A stretch of 64,000 bases of DNA from Bacteroidales bacterium UBA2287. GTDB lineage: Bacteria > Bacteroidota > Bacteroidia > Bacteroidales > Tenuifilaceae. The position numbers and the translations under genes were made by a program. Location: assembly GCA_002345675.1 (NCBI GenBank), contig DDWL01000053.1:62001-126000 (forward strand), in the 5' to 3' direction. Shown in pieces: positions 59,491-64,000 of the stretch; positions within the stretch are counted from its first letter, which is position 1; every line of letters begins with the position of its first letter. The notes below the pieces were generated by a model. It was given only the letters and a program-made list of their open reading frames with translations. It ran no database searches and was not told the DNA's origin.

Positions 59491-62344
59491 CCCTTAATGC
59501 AATTGAAGGTAACCAGTAGCGCAATTGTTTTGGTTTGGCCAAGATAATTGAGTCCTGCCCGTAAACTTTGATAATTTTTTGTATTCGTACACTTTCATGA
59601 TTTTCTTTTCGTGAAGGAATTGCTGCTTCAATGTATTTTCCTATATCATCAGCATTTTCGAGTATTACATTAAGTTTTTCAGAAGTATATTCAAAATGCA
59701 AGGCATAATAATTTCCAGTGTCTATAATTTTGAATAATTGAAATGATTTCTCTTTTTGATAGATGCTGTTTAGGGTTTTGCAGTAAATTTTTCCAAACTC
59801 GTATATATTCTCATTGTTTGATACAATCTCTAAATTTACGGAAGTAGAAATAAAATATTTGAGGACATCTTTTATTAACAAGCTTTCTGCTTCAGAAATA
59901 TTTAAATCAACTAAATCTTCAGGATAAGGAAGTCTCATTATGTCCTGTTTGATAATTGCGGTAGCTCTACTTACAGAAAGTTGGGCACTTGTGCATACAA
60001 TATAAAACCTGAGAATATTCGAATAGTTTCCAAGAAAGCCTGACAAATGTTCTAATTTATTTTTTTCAGTTGCAGGACAGTGAATACCAATAATTTTATC
60101 TTTAAAAACCAAATATTTATCTGAATAAAATATTGAAAGTTTTTCTTTGCCAATATTTTCCTTTATTAATAAATGCGGGGGTGTGAATATTTCCTCATCA
60201 CCCTTTCTGTAGAACAACTTTATTTCACAAGTCTTAACTTGATTTAAATCAACATCATTTTCTTTAAATGCTTTGGTTGGTAAATATGGGCGTCCTGTAA
60301 TATAATCACATGGTTTTGGATCTGAACCCTTTTCAATAAAACCTTCACCCATTTTCCAGCCATGATTTTTCTTTTCCTCCAGGAACTCTCCTAGAGTCCT
60401 AAGTGCAGAAAGTCGTTCCAATAGCTGACTTAATCTTCCACCACCCATCAAATTAGCTTTCCAAACATATGGACTGTTTAAAACCGTATCCTTGGATACC
60501 TGGTGAAAATCATAATGGTCAAACTCTAAAAAAAGTCGGTTTGCATTTGAAAAGGTACGATTTGCAACTAAATGAAGGACATCCTCATTATTTGGTAACG
60601 ATTTTTGAATAAAAACAGCAGATGTAGCTACATTTTTTCTACCCCACAGTTTATCAGCCAGTTTTGTAAAATCAATAACTTGCAACAAATTATTCTGAGA
60701 AAATAAATCTTGTTTAAAACTAAGATCCTTTTGGTAAAGGATTGGACCAGATGGTTGAATTAAACACAACATCGCATTCTCTTTGAGTAATTTCAGAGAC
60801 TGTACAAGAAAATGCAATGCAGGATTCTCGTCAGGAATATTTATTTCACTTTGGTATCCTAATTTATCTTTTAATTCTTTAAAATGCTTTGTTCTGTTAG
60901 GTTCTTTCCCGTTTATAGGAGGTAAATTAAAAGGCGGATTGCCAATAACCAAATCGAAATCGGCATTGGGTTTACTCATTATAAATTCAAAGAAATCCTG
61001 AGTAATAATATTTTTACTTAAATCAGGAAACTTTAGTTTTTCCCATGTTGGCGGGTCTAAATCAACTTCATCTAAAATAGCCAAGGCTAAACTGAATATG
61101 GATAGTCGAATGGCATCCTGTTCAATATCAACACCGTGAATGCTTTTTAATAAAAGCTCCTTTAATACCGACAACGAAGGTTTAATTAATTTCCTGGTCT
61201 TTTTCCACTGCTCATAGCGCCACCATTGAACAATGCGTTTGTAGGTTTTTACAAGAAAAATTCCAGAACCACAACTAACGTCAATTATTTTAAAGTCCTT
61301 TTGAGGTATTTTTATGGGCATGCATTCATCCACCAAAGTGCTAACAATCATTTCGGGAGTATATACAATATCCTTGCTATCTGTTAGTAACTCTTCATAA
61401 ACCGAACTAATTACCTCAACTGGTAAATGTGAAAAAGAATATAAGCGCCAAATTACATATTGATTATCAATATTGTCCCCGTCTAAATAGTTGGCTAGTT
61501 TTTGAACTTCCGATTGCTGGATAGCTTCTCTTGCTTCAATTTCTTCGTCTTTGTTCCATTCAAATATTTTACCATTAAAATCTTTGGCTAATTGGTCAAG
61601 CAAATTCAACAGTTTACCGTTCCTAATGGTTTCGCAAAAATCTGTGCATTGAAAATTCTTCTTAAAATAAGTGCCGGCAAAATAACCGCTGGCGCTTTTC
61701 ACATCTCTTTCTTCGAGGTATTTTATTAAAAGGCTTTGAACTAAAAGTTTTAATGCTACGTGTCGATCCAGCCGAGACTCTTTCTGAAAATCATCGAATA
61801 CTTTCTTTAATCCCTTAATTAAATCACGTGTAGCAGATTGTTCGAATTGGAAATCCTTTTTTTCATTTTGTTCATCCCAAAATATTCCGCTGTCAAAATC
61901 TTTAGCGTTAAAGTCTTTTATAGTTTTACCAGTCATAGCCAAAATCTCTTTGGCATAACTGTCTTTTTCTTCTTTGGGTCTTTTCCGGGAATCAAATATA
62001 CTTATCGATGATTTTTCAATGATAATATAAGCAGGAACTTGATAGCCATTCCACATCTGGATATGTATCTTGTTCTTTTCTTCATTAGTAAGTTTTTTGT
62101 GGGTATAATCAAACAAGTATAACTGTGGAACAGAAGCTCGACCATCCTGAAAATGGCGAAAATAAACAGCATCTGCCTTAAATTTGATTTTAGCGGTCTC
62201 TAATGCAAACAGAATATCGGGAGAAGCTAAGCTGGAATCGATATTTTCGAAGTTATTTGTCAACAGTACACCACTCTTCTCCTTATCATCTAATAAAGAA
62301 AAGTTTAAATCAATTATATGCTGTTCAAATAATTGTGCTGACAT
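59438..62344 (-). CDS. N6-adenine DNA methyltransferase (type IIG-like)
   Basis: A 968-residue protein. Motif I is VSCGSGIF (C358-G361) and motif IV NPPF lies at about residues 469-472 in LVIGNPPFNLPP, both typical of N6-adenine methylases of the Eco57I/type I HsdM kind. An N-terminal region of 340 residues is helical with no clear nuclease motif; a C-terminal region of about 370 residues after the catalytic core is probably the target recognition domain (VNLEIVSNNENI, LPYPEDLVDLN). The nuclease partner overlaps its 3' end. The gene pair sits between porX and porW. Confidence 0.85.
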   Translation of the reverse strand: MSAQLFEQHIIDLNFSLLDDKEKSGVLLTNNFENIDSSLASPDILFALETAKIKFKADAVYFRHFQDGRASVPQLYLFDYTHKKLTNEEKNKIHIQMWNGYQVPAYIIIEKSSISIFDSRKRPKEEKDSYAKEILAMTGKTIKDFNAKDFDSGIFWDEQNEKKDFQFEQSATRDLIKGLKKVFDDFQKESRLDRHVALKLLVQSLLIKYLEERDVKSASGYFAGTYFKKNFQCTDFCETIRNGKLLNLLDQLAKDFNGKIFEWNKDEEIEAREAIQQSEVQKLANYLDGDNIDNQYVIWRLYSFSHLPVEVISSVYEELLTDSKDIVYTPEMIVSTLVDECMPIKIPQKDFKIIDVSCGSGIFLVKTYKRIVQWWRYEQWKKTRKLIKPSLSVLKELLLKSIHGVDIEQDAIRLSIFSLALAILDEVDLDPPTWEKLKFPDLSKNIITQDFFEFIMSKPNADFDLVIGNPPFNLPPINGKEPNRTKHFKELKDKLGYQSEINIPDENPALHFLVQSLKLLKENAMLCLIQPSGPILYQKDLSFKQDLFSQNNLLQVIDFTKLADKLWGRKNVATSAVFIQKSLPNNEDVLHLVANRTFSNANRLFLEFDHYDFHQVSKDTVLNSPYVWKANLMGGGRLSQLLERLSALRTLGEFLEEKKNHGWKMGEGFIEKGSDPKPCDYITGRPYLPTKAFKENDVDLNQVKTCEIKLFYRKGDEEIFTPPHLLIKENIGKEKLSIFYSDKYLVFKDKIIGIHCPATEKNKLEHLSGFLGNYSNILRFYIVCTSAQLSVSRATAIIKQDIMRLPYPEDLVDLNISEAESLLIKDVLKYFISTSVNLEIVSNNENIYEFGKIYCKTLNSIYQKEKSFQLFKIIDTGNYYALHFEYTSEKLNVILENADDIGKYIEAAIPSRKENHESVRIQKIIKVYGQDSIILAKPKQLRYWLPSIALRDADETFADYVKSRYHSA

Positions 62345-62372
62345 GCTAATTTTTCACCAATAATCGTAATAA

Positions 62373-62380
62373 CAAAAATA
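62373..62380 (-). promoter_or_regulatory. Probable -7 box of the restriction-modification operon
   Basis: Read leftwards this is TATTTTTG, matching the Bacteroidota -7 pattern, 29 bases before the methylase start. No convincing -33 box is seen. Confidence 0.45.
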
Positions 62381-62547
62381 CATTTTTAAACCCGAGTTCC
62401 TTAAAAAAATCAACCAAAATTTCAACAGATTTTTTAATCTCTATAAGTCGTGGGTCAACAAAAATATGACTCTTTTGAAGTTGAATAATCAGCCTCTAAG
62501 TTAATGATTTCAATTGTGCGATGATTGTGAAGTGCATGAAACAAAAC

Positions 62548-64000
62548 TTACTTGTAAGTTGCTCGGAAAAACCCAAGGTACTCGGCAACTGATTTCTCGT
62601 TGGTAAATATTTGGAAGTTTGCTCGGCTTATAATAAACATTGAGTAGTCGGTTTGCAGAATGCTTCCCATTAGGCCTTCCTCAACCATTGCTTTTTGGTA
62701 GTAACCCCAAGCCTCTTCTGGCTTTTTAAAGCCCTCAACCGTAATAATATCGAAGTTTTCGTTAAGCTCCCTATTGCCAACATTTAGGTTTATAAGGAGA
62801 AAATTGTCGACATTAAATGATATGATATTAAATTTCAACTGGTTAATTGGCGATTTTTTAGGAATTACAGCAATAAAAAGGTGCTCGCCCTCGGGAGCCA
62901 AATACTTGGCTGTTGGTGTTACAACTTCGTCTATTGGCTTAACTGCGTCGGTTGAAACGGTGCTTGTAAGCTGTAGCTCGCGCTCGCTAAGAATTTTAAG
63001 AATATCGCTTGCTGCCGATGCTTCGGGGGTGTTTGCAAATTGCTTCACAACATAACTAAGCGACTCGCGGTATGTTTGTAAATTGGTTGTTTTTCCGGTG
63101 CATAGCGCAACGAGTAAATGAAGTTTAGGCTCAATTTCACTGCCTTTGTAGGTCGAAATACCTCTCCTCCCTTCGAGTATAGCCTCCGAGCATTTATTGG
63201 TTTTGTATAATTCGAAAACCTTTTGGTAGAACTGCTCCTGCTCCTTTTGCTTTTGGTTAAGCTCGCTTAAAAAGTTGGGGTTTGTAAGCATTAGTGCAAA
63301 GCGACTGTTTGGGAAATTTGAAATAAGTGCCTGCTTACTCCTTTCGGCTTGTGCCGAATTACCCTGCTGCAAATTTAGTTGATATGCATTGTAGTAAACC
63401 TCGGGCGAATACATGCTACGTGGGAAGCGGGTTGTAAATATATCGTATGCCTTAATAGCCTCGGGAAAGTCCTTTAGTTTCTTTTCGTAAACTTCGGCAA
63501 CCTGAAGCATCGACTGTTCAATTTTTTGATTCGAAATGGCTATTAACGAATCGTTTAATGGTAGATCTTGCAAGTAAAATTCCCTCGATTTATTATCGAT
63601 TGGCTTTTTAGGGACACCTGTCGAATCGGTTTCGGTTTGTCCTGCAAGTTGTTCGTCTTGCATTACAACGCGTTTGTTTTTTCTTCGCCAGTTATCCTCA
63701 AGTTTTCGCTGTCCCCAGCGCATGCGAAACTCCGATTGGCCATAGCTTAACGCCGACTGGTTGTAAAAATACCAGCCAGTACCCTGAGGTTGATTTAAGT
63801 TAGAACGTTGGCCTTGCTGAAACTGGTTAAAACGGTTCCTGTCTTCCTGCTCCTCTTGCTTGGCTTTAGCCTCTTCTTCGCGAACTTTAGCTATAAGTTG
63901 GGCAATTATTACATCGCGCTCGCGCGATGAGAGTTTGGCAATACGCTGAAGGCTATCCTCGGTTTGAATTACTGTTAAGTTTTCGACCAGTTTGTTAAGG
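62548..64000 (-). CDS. porW: Type IX secretion lipoprotein PorW/SprE (partial, 5' end missing)
   Basis: The frame is open from the window edge to the stop, giving 484 C-terminal residues; an internal Met at 63723 is not the real start. The segment GTGWYFYNQSALSYG, then EFRMRWGQRKLEDNWRR, is a signature of PorW/SprE proteins. It is preceded by a charged coiled coil (REEEAKAKQEEQEDRNRF) and followed by TPR-like helices (about residues 120-260) and a small C-terminal domain repeated over the last 160 residues. PorW is a lipoprotein needed for type IX secretion and, in gliders, for movement. With porX it makes this a type IX locus interrupted by a restriction system. Confidence 0.92.
   Translation of the reverse strand, partial: LNKLVENLTVIQTEDSLQRIAKLSSRERDVIIAQLIAKVREEEAKAKQEEQEDRNRFNQFQQGQRSNLNQPQGTGWYFYNQSALSYGQSEFRMRWGQRKLEDNWRRKNKRVVMQDEQLAGQTETDSTGVPKKPIDNKSREFYLQDLPLNDSLIAISNQKIEQSMLQVAEVYEKKLKDFPEAIKAYDIFTTRFPRSMYSPEVYYNAYQLNLQQGNSAQAERSKQALISNFPNSRFALMLTNPNFLSELNQKQKEQEQFYQKVFELYKTNKCSEAILEGRRGISTYKGSEIEPKLHLLVALCTGKTTNLQTYRESLSYVVKQFANTPEASAASDILKILSERELQLTSTVSTDAVKPIDEVVTPTAKYLAPEGEHLFIAVIPKKSPINQLKFNIISFNVDNFLLINLNVGNRELNENFDIITVEGFKKPEEAWGYYQKAMVEEGLMGSILQTDYSMFIISRANFQIFTNEKSVAEYLGFFRATYK

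Noticed and set aside
62548..63723. Complete gene starting at the Met at 63723
   Set aside because: The frame stays open upstream to the window edge and the upstream part contains conserved PorW residues, so the gene is partial.

Overview
The window is chromosomal DNA from a Bacteroidota bacterium, most likely an anaerobic member of the Bacteroidales/Marinilabiliales group. The evidence is: type IX secretion genes (porX and a partial porW/sprE) and two proteins with type IX C-terminal sorting domains; a fused lpxC-fabZ gene; type III glutamine synthetase; gpsA next to pgi; two-component propeller sensors; promoters of the Bacteroidota TTG-N19-TAnnTTTG form; and an oxygen-sensitive glycyl radical enzyme. 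The core genome favours TCG and CGA codons, which makes AT-rich accessory blocks stand out.

Layout, left to right. Positions 1-6800 hold a partial holB, a TonB-like protein, two hybrid histidine kinases and a coiled-coil lipoprotein. Positions 7100-8720 hold a compact leftward XRE regulator / ImmA-IrrE protease / PIN-like operon. Positions 9225-16216 are a 7.0-kb integrative element in the 3' end of a tRNA-Gln(CTG) gene. It has a 17-bp direct repeat at both ends, tyrosine integrase, excisionase-like HTH protein, RecA-like helicase, AEP-type primase, a candidate origin, a small-terminase-like phage protein and a run of overlapping tiny genes. It has no relaxase and no capsid genes, so it resembles a phage satellite. 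Positions 16395-30000 are housekeeping: secreted nuclease, glnN, a propeller histidine kinase, an exported protein, plsC, an unusual BamE-like/SBF transporter fusion, pgi and gpsA.

Positions 30000-34800 contain a higBA toxin-antitoxin pair with a perfect palindromic operator, a glycyl radical activase plus trans-4-hydroxy-L-proline dehydratase (hypD), and a palindromic REP/BIME-like element. Positions 34800-51250 contain rlmN, the leftward HD-lpxD-lpxC/fabZ-lpxA lipid A operon, the rightward rimP-nusA-infB operon, a secreted M6 protease, glnS, folB, a cysteine-rich protein and tRNA-Cys. Positions 51370-64000 contain a type IX cargo protein, an M16 peptidase, ald-tsaE-porX, an AT-rich restriction-modification pair (N6-adenine methylase plus separate PD-(D/E)XK nuclease), and the 3' part of porW.

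The best candidates for something new are the tRNA-Gln element (possible Bacteroidota phage satellite), the XRE-ImmA-PIN operon beside it, and the two-gene methylase/nuclease system between porX and porW. All function calls come from reading motifs; no database search was run.
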